From positions 370,001 to 434,000 of the forward strand of contig RPFO01000167.1 in the NCBI GenBank assembly GCA_009746045.1: a DNA stretch of 64,000 nt, given 5' to 3'. Under the pieces are notes generated by a model. That model saw only the letters and a program-made list of their open reading frames with translations. It was not told where the DNA came from and ran no database searches. The DNA is from Mesostigma viride. Taxonomy: Eukaryota; Streptophyta; Mesostigmatophyceae; Mesostigmatales; Mesostigmataceae. Below are positions 1 through 10,157 of the stretch, in pieces; position 1 is the first letter of the stretch; every line of letters begins with the position of its first letter. The position numbers were made by a program, and so were the translations under genes.

Positions 1-284
1 CTACCTGCAGCACACGACCAGTGGACAACTGTACACTGCAATGCCATGCGACCACGTCACTAGCAACCAGCTAAGACTCGGCCCGTCAGGCCCGGCTACA
101 CCGGACCTGGCGGGTCGAGCTAGCACCTAGGAACAGTCTGGCACTAACCGCACATCGGTCCACATGACACCTCAGTACCGTACACCCTGCCGTACTGTAC
201 TGAGGTGTCCCGCTCAGCCGCGGTAGGCAATACGCGGCGCGCAGGCCGGAAATCCGTGTGTCAGCCTAAGCATCTCATCTAACT
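1..284 (-). repeat. 3' LTR of LTR-A (partial)
   Basis: Near-identical to 8021-8304. About 170 bases of this LTR lie before the window start. The inner boundary is AACT at 281-284, next to the polypurine tract. Confidence 0.9.
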
Positions 285-303
285 CCCATTATGTTTTCCT
301 TTC
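285..303 (-). promoter_or_regulatory. polypurine tract of LTR-A
   Basis: On the minus strand this reads as a purine-rich run (GAAAGGAAAACATAATGGG) directly before the 3' LTR, where plus-strand DNA synthesis is expected to prime. The same sequence precedes the 3' LTR of LTR-B at 38789-38807. Confidence 0.6.
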
Positions 304-1345
304 AGGTTGAAGGCTAGCGACTTCAAGCCTGACCCTGCCCAGCTAGGAGACTGACTCCAAGCTGACTGAGGTGCTGAGCAACTGACACCCATACTGCAAC
401 ATCTGGACTGAAAAAGATGGGCCCCAGAACTCGTGCAATACTTGTGATGGCATCACGTTTAGCTCAACATGCCCGGGGAGTTCCTCCTCCTCGCGAGCTC
501 ACAAGGGAGATAGCTATGCCTGTCTGCCTATCCAGGGAGTGCATCACCAGCCAAGAGAGCCATTGTAAAAAATGCCAAGGTAACCGTTTAAGAGGTTCCA
601 TGTTGTTCCATCATCATCGCCCACTCAGAGAAAAATACCCAGCCAGGCTGGGTCAACTGAGCTCAGGTTACCTGCAACCTGAGGAGTGACAGTGGACAGG
701 TTTATTGCACCCTGCACTGTCCATGTTGTACCTGCACAACATGTGAGGACCAGCCACCCCTGCCCTGCACAGAGGGGGCTGAAGTCCGAGTGACAGGTGA
801 CAGGACTATGACATCCTGGACCTGGCCACATTGCACCTGCACAACGTGGGAGACCAGCCACCCCTGCCCTGCACATGGGTGACTGAAGTCCTGGTGACAG
901 GTGACAGGAATATTTCATCCTGCACCTGTGCTGAGCACGTTGTACTAGACAACATGACAGCACCCATGCCTTTACTGCCACTGAACAGTAAGGCCAGGTG
1001 GCCCAGGATATCCACAGTGAACTGGGGTCCTGGGTAACCACCTGTCAAGGGAGCTTTGACCCTCCACTTGAATGGGGGCACCTGAGCCACTGAGCTCAAG
1101 GCCATCCACCAAGGCATACGCCCTAGGGAAAAAGGTGTGAGATACATCCCATGCCCACCTATGAAGGTGTGCATAACGAAATTCCATGGTGTTGAAAAAT
1201 CAAAACAGATTTTATTGGGCATAGGGCACGCAGATGTATGAAAACAGACTCCAACCAACCCCCCTTGCTGGAAGCCACAACCTACCCCTTGGACCTGCCC
1301 AAGGGGTACTGGGTGACCTAGGCGGCCCTGGTGAACAGGACCCTG
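304..1345 (-). other. 3' non-coding region of LTR-A
   Basis: About 1 kb between the RNase H stop and the polypurine tract. No protein domain is recognisable in any frame. It contains a ~104-bp tandem repeat, listed separately. The same region is kept in LTR-B (37745-38788), so it belongs to the element. Confidence 0.6.
690..945 (-). repeat. ~104-bp tandem repeat in LTR-A 3' region
   Basis: The segment CAGCCACCCCTGCCCTGCAC recurs at 751 and 855. The surrounding sequence (Cys/His-free, CCTGCACAAC and GTGACAGGTGACAGGA blocks) is also duplicated, giving two full units plus a partial one. Confidence 0.7.
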
Positions 1346-1897
1346 CTAGGCGTCCCCCCTATGGGGCAGGGTTGCCTGCTTGCCATAGGGGTTCATCAAG
1401 TGGTACAACAGCTGATATTGTTCAGCTGCCTGCTGAGGCACTTTAGTGAGTGCATCAGCAGCGTTGTGTTTGTCCTCCACGTGACGGGTGGACTCCCAGT
1501 AGGTGGACTCCTGTTTCAGGACCACCCAGTCAAGATCAGTGTGGACAGCATAGGGGTTAGCAAGGAAACTGAGGACTGACTGACTGTCAGTGAGCAAGTG
1601 TGCCACCACCCCAGCATTGCTGCCTGCTTGCATCTGCAACCAAACCAGCACATGATTCAAGTACCTGGCATGAAGCACTGCTGACACCACTGCCCTGCAC
1701 TCAGCAGCATTGCTGCTGACAGCCTTGCGTCTATGCAACCGGCTGTACCATGAAATGAGAGACAAGGGTGCATCATCATTCTGCACAAAATACAAGCCTG
1801 ACTCCCTTGCCTGCATCTTGGTAATCTGCCTGGACTCCATGGAACTATCCATCATAGCTTGGATGTGAATGGTTTTGTGGAGATCCAAGGAGTGCAA
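1346..1897 (-). pseudogene. RNase H domain of LTR-A pol
   Basis: Open frame of about 180 residues at the 3' end of pol. It shows the copia-type RNase H order: SWYSRLHRRKAVSSNAAECRA (first acidic residue region), LLTDSQSVLSF (central acidic residue) and HVEDKHNAADALTK at the C-terminus, matching the usual 'DNxxA' and 'ADxLTK' blocks. RNase H removes the RNA template during reverse transcription. It is out of frame with the upstream RT segment, so this is a broken part of one polyprotein and not a separate gene. LTR-B carries the homologous segment at about 37059-37740. Confidence 0.8.
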
Positions 1898-2810
1898 GAT
1901 AAGGGGAGGGCCTCCTGGAGAGTTTTGGTGATGGCTTTGTGACCTACTTGCATCAAGACATCATCATCAACTCTGCTAACCACAGCCAGGTGAGGTGCAC
2001 ACGTTGAGCACAACCACCCCAGCTTGCCTCTAATGGTAGGACAGGCTCCAGGTTTGATTTTTGTTTGCAAAACCTCCAAGCAGCTGTGCATGTAATCATT
2101 GGGAGAGTAGAGTGCACACACCCACTGGTTTTGATGCTGCTGGAGTTGTAACATTGTGCCACAAAATTTTATGGCAGTGGTGCCCAGCTCTACTTGCTTG
2201 CCAATCTCAAAATGCTGTGACACTTGTTGAATAAAATCATCCACAGCACGCCTTGGCCCAGCAATCAGCTGATCATCCCCATGCCACACAAAGGTGAGAA
2301 TGCCATGAGGGTGTGGGACCACAAAGAAGCAAGGGTCTATGTCATCATATCTAGCCCCTAACTTTTCAAACACAGCCTGAGCTGACATCCTGAAAATGCG
2401 AGGAGCTGATTGCAGCCCTTCAACACCTATGTTAGCTTTCAGGTACTGCTGAGGGATGTGTTTTGCCCAAACTCTGGGAGTGGAGACTACGTACACCTGA
2501 CCATGCCACACTTGTTGTGCTATCTCAGGTGAGCCTTTCAGGAAAGCCCTTTTAATGTCTGTAGCCTTACATACATAGTCATCCCCATCATTGAGATGAC
2601 CCACAAAGACAGACAGCAAGATTTTTAGGGATGTTTGCTGAATGCCTGGCGTGTACAACTCTGCCTCTGTCAGATCAGTGGTGCCCTTGAACTCTGTCAC
2701 ACAAGGTCTAGCATGAAAATGACTGACCCATCTGCTGCTGGCTTATGTTTACACACAAACTTCAGGCGCAAGTGCTTGCACCCTGCAGGCTTTTTGTCAA
2801 TAGGTGTGAC
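1898..2810 (-). pseudogene. reverse transcriptase domain of LTR-A pol
   Basis: Copia-type reverse transcriptase split over frames. The fingers part (KKPAGCKH..., 'HKPAADGSV') lies near 2700-2800, the palm aspartate block 'DIKRAFLKG' near 2545, the 'LQSAPRIF' block (usual LYGLxQAPRxW) near 2400, and the catalytic box 'FVWHGDDQLIAG' near 2280. The catalytic pair reads HGDD where most copia elements have YVDD. The same HGDD is present in LTR-B, so it belongs to the family and is not a chance mutation. Frameshifts separate this from the linker upstream and RNase H downstream. Inference: inactive copy. Confidence 0.82.
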
Positions 2811-4153
2811 AGGGGAGTATGAGAAGGACTAAGAGGATCTGGCACTACCCATTCTTCCCTGGCCTTGTTAAAGGCCTCCACCCATTTTAGGAATCCTATG
2901 TGTGTGCGACAGTCTTGCTCTATCTGTTCATAAGAAAGAGGAGACATTTTAGCCACATCATGCTTGCCCAATCCAAATGAGTTGGGATGAAGTTTTTGGT
3001 TGTGAACCAGGTCTGCCACACAGGGTTCTTGCCCTGGGGCATACTTGGGTGTAGCAAATTTTACAGAAGCAATGTTGGTGTTAAGAAGTTTTTCAAGAGA
3101 AATTTTGAAATGATTCAGATCAACACCACCCATGTCCTGGATGGATAGTCTATCACTGGATATGAGGACACCAGGGTAACAGAGAAAAGGATCCCCCAAC
3201 AAAGCATTCCCTTTATAACCTTCCAATACCTGAAAAGGAGTGGGGATACCGAGTATAGTCAACATGACCTGACCTAATACCTTGAGGGATGACTGCCCTG
3301 AGAAATCAGCCACATGGTGCCAGGGTGAAGGTTCCAAAGGCAAATGGGGCACAGCCAGGGCACTGATAATGCTGACCTGGGCTTGTGTGTCCACTGCAAC
3401 CATAAATGGGCTATTGTCATTCTGCCCAACCTTCCCCACCTTAGCTGATCCTGCAGCAGTTTGAGCTTTGGCTCTATGAGCTGCTTGTAAAATGCGAACA
3501 GCGTCTGCTAGGCTGCGTTTGGAAGGTGCAGCTAGTGGCTGAGCTATGTTCACACTTGTAGAGGTGATAGGTTGCTGATCACCTGTTTTGCCAATGTGAC
3601 CCTCTGCTGCAGGGGGCCAATCCTGCAGTGACTGCCTGCAATCATCAAGGGTGACCTGGGTGTCACAGTGGGTGTGGCTCTCACACTCACCAGTGGGTGT
3701 TCCAAACAACCACTCACTGGGCAACGCTGGGATGCCAGGCAACTGTACAGGGCTGTCGGCCAACAGCTCTTCCTCCTCTGCCACGTCTGACACAGTTGGA
3801 AAATACAATTTCATCCTGTGAGGTGAACACCTGTGAATTTTTCCCGTGTCATTGTGTTTAACTAACACTGTCCTGCCAGTGGTGTTAAACTTTAGGATGG
3901 TGGCTGGCCCATGCCAGGTACCCACCTTGCCTAGTCCCGACTCCTTGTAGAATAGGACCTGATCCCCTTCTCTGAAGGTGGGACGTGGATGCTTTGCATC
4001 CTTGACAGCTAACCTGCTAGCTGTCTGTGCTCGCTGTGCGTTGTAGAGGGCTAGTACCTCAGGTGGATAAATGCCTGCATGCAATCCATCTGGTGTAATG
4101 ACCACCCCTTGTGGGGTTTTCATGAGTGGCCTCCTGTTGAGGACTTGGCACAA
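2762..4153 (-). pseudogene. integrase C-terminus plus retropepsin-like domain of LTR-A pol
   Basis: A 463-residue open frame entered by frameshift from the upstream integrase ORF. Residues about 1-20 continue the integrase (CQVLNRRPLMKTP, like the copia 'LNRxPT' block). Residues about 60-120 are an SH3-like integrase C-terminal domain (GDQVLFYKESGLGKVGTWHG, then HRCSPHRMKLY). Near residue 254 (3374-3394) is FMVAVDTQAQVSIIS, the pattern of a retropepsin active site (usually DTGA), followed about 60 residues on by ALLGDPFLCYPGVL, like the retropepsin 'LLGxDxL' flap-side block. The rest is a linker to RT. The retropepsin-like part lies after integrase, unlike the usual copia order. The third residue of the triad is Q and not G. 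Confidence 0.7.
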
Positions 4154-5086
4154 CCTGGTGGACCACAGAGCTCTGTCAGCATAGACCCACTGTCAGCCAG
4201 CAGATTGCCATCTTCTTTGGCTACAAGGGTTTTAATGGACCTGATGGCCCTTTCAATAATGCCTTGCCTCTCATGATCTTCTAGCCCAGCCAGATCAATA
4301 GCCTCACACCCTGGTTCATTGGCAAGACATGTGAACTGCTGATCCAGTAACAATGCCTCCACAGGGTAGTACCTGGCCTGAGCAATCAAGAGAGCCCTGA
4401 GCAACTGTGTCTTGTCCATTCCAGGTAATGGTTCAATGGTTGTGTACCTTGACCATGCATCTTTAAGTGCCAAGTAAGATTGTCCTTTGATATGAAAGAC
4501 ATCTCCTACCACCCTGCCCTTGCTCTTAGGTGGGGTAGCTACATGCCACTTAGGGGGTTTGGGTGCATTGAACTGACAATGCTGGCAGTGGGATCTGACC
4601 ACCTGGCATGCACGTCTGAGTGCTGCCCCCCCTATTGCTGCTGCCACCACCTCTGCACTCACTTCATGCCCATAAAGGAAATGCAACTGCAAAGCAAGCT
4701 CCTGAAAACTGATCTGAGCATCCTCTGCTGGGGACACTCTGCACACCTTGGGAACCATAGATGTGAAGGTTGGTTTAGAGACATAATCTTCTGAAACCAG
4801 CTGTAGCACCTTTCCAGAACTGCTCACTGCTCTGACAGTGGGGCATGCAGATGAAAGAGGTGAAGCAGGCACACTCAAGCCAGCATGAGAGGGAGACTCA
4901 CACTTCTTGCCGTAAGGAGGCCGCTTGCAGTCCTTGGGGTCACCGTGGGGCGGCCCGTGGCACTTGTGGCACAGGACGTCCAAATGCCCCAGCTCGTCCA
5001 CGTTCTTGCGGCAGGTGGGCCGCAGGTGGTACTTCATGCCACAGCGGGTGCACCGCTGAGAAGACTTGTCCTCCTTGTCCTGCTTC

Positions 5087-5151
<65 letters not shown>

Positions 5152-6015
5152 GCTGTTGTTGTTGTTGTTGCTGGAGCTGCCCCCCTTGGAGGGAGACTGC
5201 CCCTTACCCTTGCCCTTGCCCCAGCCCCTGCCCTTGCCCTTGCCCTTGCCCTTGCCCTTGCCCTTAAACATTTGTCCCAGCAGGGACTTGACTTCTGCCA
5301 TAGTGACAGGTCTCTTGCTCCTGTCTTCCCTCTCCCTATCCTCCTCCTCCCTCTCTTCCCCCCTGACCCTCTTTACAGAGGTGCCCATGGCCCCCTGGCT
5401 AAGGGGAGCCAAGGCCAGCTTGATATAATCCAATGCCTCCTTCATGTCCTCCCAGTACTTTGCCATTCCTGTTGCAAGCATAGCGTAGGTGTTTTTGTCA
5501 AGTTTGAGTTTCTCAAGGAAGGAACGCAGCAAGAACTTGTGATCTAGCTGCTGGACATCAGGACGTGCTTTGATGGCTAGCTCATATTTCTTTGTCTCAG
5601 CCACATAGTCCACTGATGTGACCCTGTATTCCTCTACCCACCTGAATGCCCCATAGATGTCCACAGATGAGGGGGTGGAGAGGAGGTCAGTTAGCTCCTT
5701 CATGAAAGCCTCCCAAACTGCCCTAGCCTGCGTGTCCTGCCACTTGGGATACCTACGCTGGAAGACAAGAATGAGATTCTGAATCTGAGAAGAGGACTGA
5801 TGGTAGAAATCCCCCTGCATGAGAGATCCAAACCAATTCTTGACATTCAGTTCCTCCCTAGCCAGCTGCAGAGAGAGAAGTGCATGATTCCCCTGCTCCC
5901 TAGTATACCCCTCAGGCAGCCCCCTGACATTAATCCTATCCACAGGACGGTTTTCATTGTAAGTGGGCAACCTAGAGGGGGATGCAGGGGAGAGATGGTG
6001 TTGCTGCTGCAGCAT
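4120..6015 (-). pseudogene. capsid-like, zinc knuckle and integrase core of LTR-A gag-pol
   Basis: An open frame of 631 residues. Residues about 15-230 are a helical capsid-like (UBN2/gag-type) region with 'LVFQRRYPKWQDTQARAVW'. There follow a charged E/R stretch, a Lys-Gly repeat near 255-275 and an Asn homopolymer encoded by AAC repeats. A CX2CX4HX4C zinc knuckle comes next (CTRCGMKYHLRPTC), then a second Cys/His cluster (CHKCHGPPHGDPKDC). The integrase part has an H...CQHC zinc-binding end and a D-D-E core (GDVFHI, LLLDQQFTC, GIIERAI). No protease motif sits between the knuckle and integrase. The frame ends early because one base is missing near 4172 relative to LTR-B. The start given is only the first in-frame ATG of this open segment. 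Confidence 0.8.
5089..5170 (-). repeat. AAC trinucleotide tract coding poly-Asn in gag
   Basis: About 80 bases of (GTT)n on the plus strand, (AAC)n in the coding sense, interrupted once by GCT. In LTR-B the corresponding tract (33886-34012) has slipped out of frame, showing that this tract is a mutation hot spot. Confidence 0.9.
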
Positions 6016-7093
6016 TCACAGGAGAGACCTGCTGAGAGGGAAGTGCTACTTGAGTGAGCTGAGCAGGATGGGCAAACATGGGCTGTGTAGGAGGGTTAGA
6101 CAACATAGGGGTGGGCTGGGTGGGGGTGTGAGTGTGTGTCACTTCCCGCCTCCTGCTGCGGGCCTCCTCCCAATCATGGAAGGTGGGAGAGAGGGACACT
6201 TCATCGTCAGTAGGGTTAGTAAGATCATGATGCAACCAGGTAGGCAGAGTTAGCCACCTACCCGCCCCTCTCAGGATGGCGTTGTGCAGGAGCTCCAGCA
6301 AACGCACCAGACGCACCCTGCTGCCCTGCACCCTCCTCCCTGAGAGGAGAGCCTGCAGGGCAGGCAGCAGGTCGTCGCACACCCTGCGTGTGCCCTCTTG
6401 GAGGTTGGGCAGGCCCAGGATGTGCGTGATGATTGCACACACCAGGCTGCCCGCCTCCGCGACGTGCATCTGCTGGCTCCTGTCGGCCAGCCCACGGAAG
6501 GAGGCTGTGGCTGTCTGTATGGCACGCCACACGGCCTCATCACCAGGGTGATGAAGTCGCGACCTTGCAGGTCGCCCTCCAGCAGTGCTGGTTGCTGCCC
6601 AGCTGCGGTGGGACCCTGGGCCCCTCCGGCCCTGCCAGGGACTTGTCCTTGTTGCGACTAGAGGGGGCCTGCCCCCCAGAGCCGCTGGAGGTGCCCGTGA
6701 CACCCTCCATGGGGGCTGCATCCCCCGCCAGCGCCGGAGGCGCCGGCGTCGCTGCCGGGGTCCCTGCGACCCCGGGCGCTTGTGTCGCCGCCGGGGTCCC
6801 TGCGACCCCGGTGGCCTCCTCAGCCACCTGGCCCCCCACGCTGGGCGGGGGAGCCTGCGGCTGAGGTTGGACCCTCTGACCTGCCAGAGGGTCCTGGGTG
6901 GCTTCACCACCCATGGGCGTGTTGGGGGCGTCTGCCGCCCCGCGCCCGTCGCAGGCGGCATCGCAGCCGCCTCACGCCTATCCGGGCCCCAGCCAACTGG
7001 CGTGACTTGGGGCCACGGCCCCAACGGAGTCAGCGCGATCTCTGTCTGGCGACCACGCGCAGCGCCTCTCTCTGGCGCTGCCTGGACGCCCAC
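5972..7093 (-). pseudogene. middle part of LTR-A gag (frameshifted)
   Basis: Two frames share this stretch. One gives a Pro/Ala-rich low-complexity segment with a duplicated GVAGTPAAT block (about 6540-6914). The other gives a more protein-like helical segment (DEAVWRAIQTATASFRGLA, then LVRLLELLHNAILRG) followed by a THTPTQPTP-type linker. The change of frame lies near 6540. At the downstream end this copy lacks 8 bases present in LTR-B (near 6000), which breaks the join to the capsid-like ORF. No named domain is recognised. Confidence 0.6.
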
Positions 7094-7175
7094 TGATCAA
7101 CAGTGCCGGGGTTGTGCCTCGGCCGATTGGCGAAACAGTACAGCCAAACTGCCACCTGAACCAGAGAACTGCATC

Positions 7176-7804
7176 CTAAGACGCCCCTCGATCAGCGTGC
7201 ACCCGATGAACCTCTATCGCGTGTATCTCCTCATCTGGAAGCAACTGAAAACGTTGACGTAAGATCCGGCCGTTCACCGAAATGAACGCCGGGATGTCGT
7301 CCTCCCCAAGGGGGAGAAAATGGGGTGGGCGCCCGAACGCGACCGGGGGCGGAACATGTTCCCCATACCGGTCAATGTCCATGGTGGCCATCTGTCGGCC
7401 CACGGAAAGGTTGCCAGACGTCGCAGGTGTCTGCGACGAAAGCTCAAGCGAAGGCCGAGGCCTCGCAGGCTGCACCTCGCCATCCTCCTCGGAGGAATCA
7501 CTCCGCTCACGACCCCCGTCACCTGCGACGGGGGCGTCGTGCCCGGGGGACCTGCCCCCCAGGTGCCATGGCGGACGAACCGCCAGTGGCAAACGGCCGA
7601 CCGCTCGCCATCCCCGGGCGCCGGGCCCCACCTGCGGGCCCCGACGCCTGGGTTGGTCAGCGACCACCGTGCGGAAGGTGACGTTGGGCGTCACCCTCGC
7701 ATCGTGGTGGAGGGCGTGCCCTCCGGCGAAAGGCGGGGTGAGGTGCGCCTGGCAGGCGCCTTCCCCTTGTTGTTGTTGCCGTTGTTGCCGTTGTTGGAAG
7801 CCAT
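7176..7804 (-). pseudogene. N-terminal part of LTR-A gag
   Basis: The ATG at 7804 begins MASNNGNNGNNNKGKAPARR, preceded by an A-rich leader. The identical start is found in LTR-B at 31261, which supports it as the true gag start. A frameshift about 37 codons in (near 7692) moves the reading frame to TPNVTFRTVVADQPRRR..., which runs to 7176. The protein is basic, low in complexity and of no recognised family beyond its position as gag. Confidence 0.65.
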
Positions 7805-7838
7805 ATCTTTTTTTTTGCTTGTAAAAAAAATATCGAAC

Positions 7839-7849
7839 TTTTCAGTCCA
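7839..7849 (-). promoter_or_regulatory. primer-binding site of LTR-A
   Basis: Immediately inside the 5' LTR the minus strand reads TGGACTGAAAA, beginning with TGG as expected for pairing with a tRNA 3' CCA end. The same bases follow the 5' LTR of LTR-B. The primer tRNA is not identified. Confidence 0.5.
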
Positions 7850-8304
7850 AGTTGGATGGAGACTAGGGACGACGAACAACTGCGAAAGCTGAGAGCGAAT
7901 GATGATTGTATTACAATAATACAATGAGAGAGCAATGAAAGCTGAGGGCTCAGAATGGAACTGGGCAAACTCGGGTGCTGTGGCACTCCCCAGTGCTACG
8001 CCTATATGCCTATGGCGGTGCTACCTGCAGCACACGACCAGTGGACAACTGTACACTGCAATGCCATGCGACCACGTCACTAGCAACCAGCTAAGACTCG
8101 GCCCGTCAGGCCCGGCTACACCGGACCTGGCGGGTCGAGCTAGCACCTAGGAACAGTCTGGCACTAACCGCACATCGGTCCACATGACACCTCAGTACCG
8201 TACGCCCTGCCGTACAGTACTGAGGTGTCCCGCTCAGCCGCGGTAGGCAATACGCGGCGCGCAGGCCGGAAATCCGTGTGTCAGCCTAAGCATCTCATCT
8301 AACT
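7850..8304 (-). repeat. 5' LTR of LTR-A (455 bp)
   Basis: Matches 1-284 over the overlapping part and both LTRs of LTR-B. On the minus strand it begins AGTTAGATGAG and ends CATCCAACT, so the termini are AGTT...AACT instead of TG...CA. It contains a short inverted repeat (GACACCTCAGTAC...GTACTGAGGTGTC) near 8187-8230. Confidence 0.85.
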
Positions 8305-8690
8305 CCTTGCTTGCTTTGTGTGTGTACATGTGTGTGAATCCTTGTCCTTGCGTGCATGGTGTATGTACATGTGTGTGCAGCCGCCCCTTGCGTGCGCGGT
8401 GGATGTACATGTGCGGGCAGTTGCCCCTTGCGTGCGCGGTGTATGTACATGTGAGTGCAGCCGCCCCTTGCGTGCGCGGTGTATGTACGTGTGTGTGCAG
8501 CCGCCCCGTGGTTGCGCGGTGGATGTACATGTGAGTGCAGCCGTCCCTTCCGTGCATGGTGTGTGTACGTGTGTGTGCAGTTGCCCCTTGCGTGCGCAGT
8601 GTATGTACGTGTGTGTGCATGCCGGCCCTTGCGTGCATGGTGTATGTACGTGTGTGTGCATGCCGGCCCTTGCGTGCATGGTGTATGTAC
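8305..8690 (+). repeat. 40-bp minisatellite, block 1
   Basis: Tandem units of 40 bp beginning CCGCCCCTTGCGTGC and ending GTGTGTGCAG, with recurrent variants (GCATGG for GCGCGG, ACATG for ACGTG). LTR-A interrupts it on the left and SDR-1 on the right. Confidence 0.95.
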
Positions 8691-9004
8691 TTTGTGAGCT
8701 CACGCTCGTTCTATCTATGACCTGCGGAAGTCTCAAAGGGGGAGGGGAGGCCGCAGTAGACAGGTCTGACTTGGTAGCCAGTACTAGGGGGGGGGGTACG
8801 GTGATGTGGGGGGGGGTACCGGGAACGGTACTGCGGACCGGGTCCAATTTGTTTTGTGGACCGGGGGCAGTCCTGTGGACCGGGGGCGGCGCGGTGCCAC
8901 TGGCCTGTTGGTCAGTGGGCTGGCGTCCGCCACCCCACCTACGACTAGGTAGACGGTGGATACTTAGGGTTGTGGCGGGGCAACAACCACTCCTCTTTGC
9001 AGCT
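8691..9004 (+). repeat. SDR-1 repeat A1
   Basis: Near-identical to A2 (10158-10471). Begins with the 10-bp palindrome GTGAGCTCAC three bases in, contains homopolymeric G runs and ends CTCTTTGCAGCT. Confidence 0.9.
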
Positions 9005-9950
9005 GTGTCGACGGCCCACTGACGGCGTGTGTGCACTGCTATGGCGGTGCCGAATGTAAATCACAGCTACCGGCCTCCGAATTATCATTCGGGGGCCTGG
9101 ATAATTTAAGGTTATGACGGCTGCGCGACGGGGGTCGGCAGCACCCCAAGAAACTGCCATTCGAAGTGCGGGCGGTAGCTGCCAGTGCCAGATTGTTTTA
9201 TTCTTGCCCGCCCGTTGTACTCGCCACCCCGAGCTCGCGGGAGGGGTCTGGATAGACGCGGGAGTGACTCTTGATCGGACAGCTAAGGCGGGGCAATAGT
9301 GGTGCTCGGGTGGTAACAGCTACAGGCGGAGGGGAATTACGTCCCAGGCAAGTTTCGTTGTGGATCACGTGCGCTGGGCCTGGCTAATGAATATCGTCAA
9401 GAATAGTGCATGAGCGCGCTATACGAGCATGGGAAGAAGGGGGAATCGAGCCCCCAGGCCAGCGCAGGAGCGGGGTGGCTGCAGCCCCAGCGCCAGGGGG
9501 GGCAGCATCCTAAACAGCCTAACATTTCTTCGTATTAAGTGAGGCGACAGCGGCCGGCGGCCAGGGCGGAATGGCGGGGTCGTTGCCGCGTAATTTAAGC
9601 GGGGACGAGTTGTTGGGACTGGCGGTGCACAGCGGGGAAGGGGAAGGATGTTAGGGCGGGGCGATAGCGGATCCCAGACGCAGCTGCGTCATTGGGGTGC
9701 CGGGGGTGCTATGCCTGTGAAGAAAGGTGTACAAAGAATCGCCGAACCCGCAGGGGCGGCTGCCGAGGGCAGTGCCCACATGGGTGAGAACCCCCCCCAT
9801 AGTGGGGTGTCCCTACGGGGATACGATTGGCTTCCCTCTTGTATTGCCGCCTGGTTTAATGGAAGCACTGGTAGCGGCAGGGGACAAGGGGGCGACGAGA
9901 AGTCTGGGCCATACGACAGCTTGCGGCCAAGTGGCCAGGTAGTGGGTGCG

Positions 9951-10157
9951 GGATGTTACAAAGCCCAGGTCCTCTTGACTGGCCCAGGTCCTTATGACTG
10001 GTATGATGTTTCGGCCCCTGTTGTGTGGCCTAGTTAGCTTAGAAACTGCAGATTCTTAGGTTAGCTAATGGCTTGGACGTGTGCCTAACACGCATTTGTA
10101 ATAAACATGTTTCTCTGGCAGCCCCTCACTCCAATGGAACTAAAGCAGCAATTGGAT
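9951..10157 (+). repeat. SDR-1 repeat B1
   Basis: Matches B2 (10499-10705). Contains AATAAA at 10100-10105 and ends GCAATTGGAT, directly abutting A2. The B1-A2 unit as a whole looks like an LTR (TGTTAC...TTTGCA). Confidence 0.9.

Larger units (their letters stand above)
1..8304 (-). mobile_element. LTR-A: degraded copia-like LTR retrotransposon, left end cut by window
   Basis: Bases 1-284 and 7850-8304 are direct repeats (LTRs) flanking about 7.5 kb of coding remains. Read on the minus strand the order is LTR, primer-binding site, gag, zinc knuckle, integrase, retropepsin-like domain, reverse transcriptase, RNase H, 3' untranslated region, polypurine tract, LTR. Reverse transcriptase plus RNase H in the order found here, and an integrase upstream of RT, place it in the Ty1/copia group. 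The reading frame is broken several times, so this copy is not expected to be active. It is inserted at its right end into the 40-bp minisatellite. A second copy of the family lies at 30769-39263 in the opposite orientation. The target duplication cannot be tested because the left end is outside the window. Confidence 0.88.

Noticed and set aside
4845-5547. Plus-strand Val/Leu/Cys homopolymer frames opposite the LTR-A gag
   Set aside because: Antisense reading of the AAC and Lys-Gly repeats of gag.
8305-8690. CRISPR-like array
   Set aside because: Units are contiguous 40-bp repeats without unique spacers, in a eukaryotic context with no cas genes.
9420-9500. tRNA-like T-arm on the minus strand of the SDR middle region (GGGGGCTCGATTCCCCC followed by TTCTTCCC)
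   Set aside because: The loop resembles a TPsiC arm, but there is no matching 5' acceptor strand, D-arm or anticodon arm in the preceding 60 bases. At most a tRNA-derived fragment.
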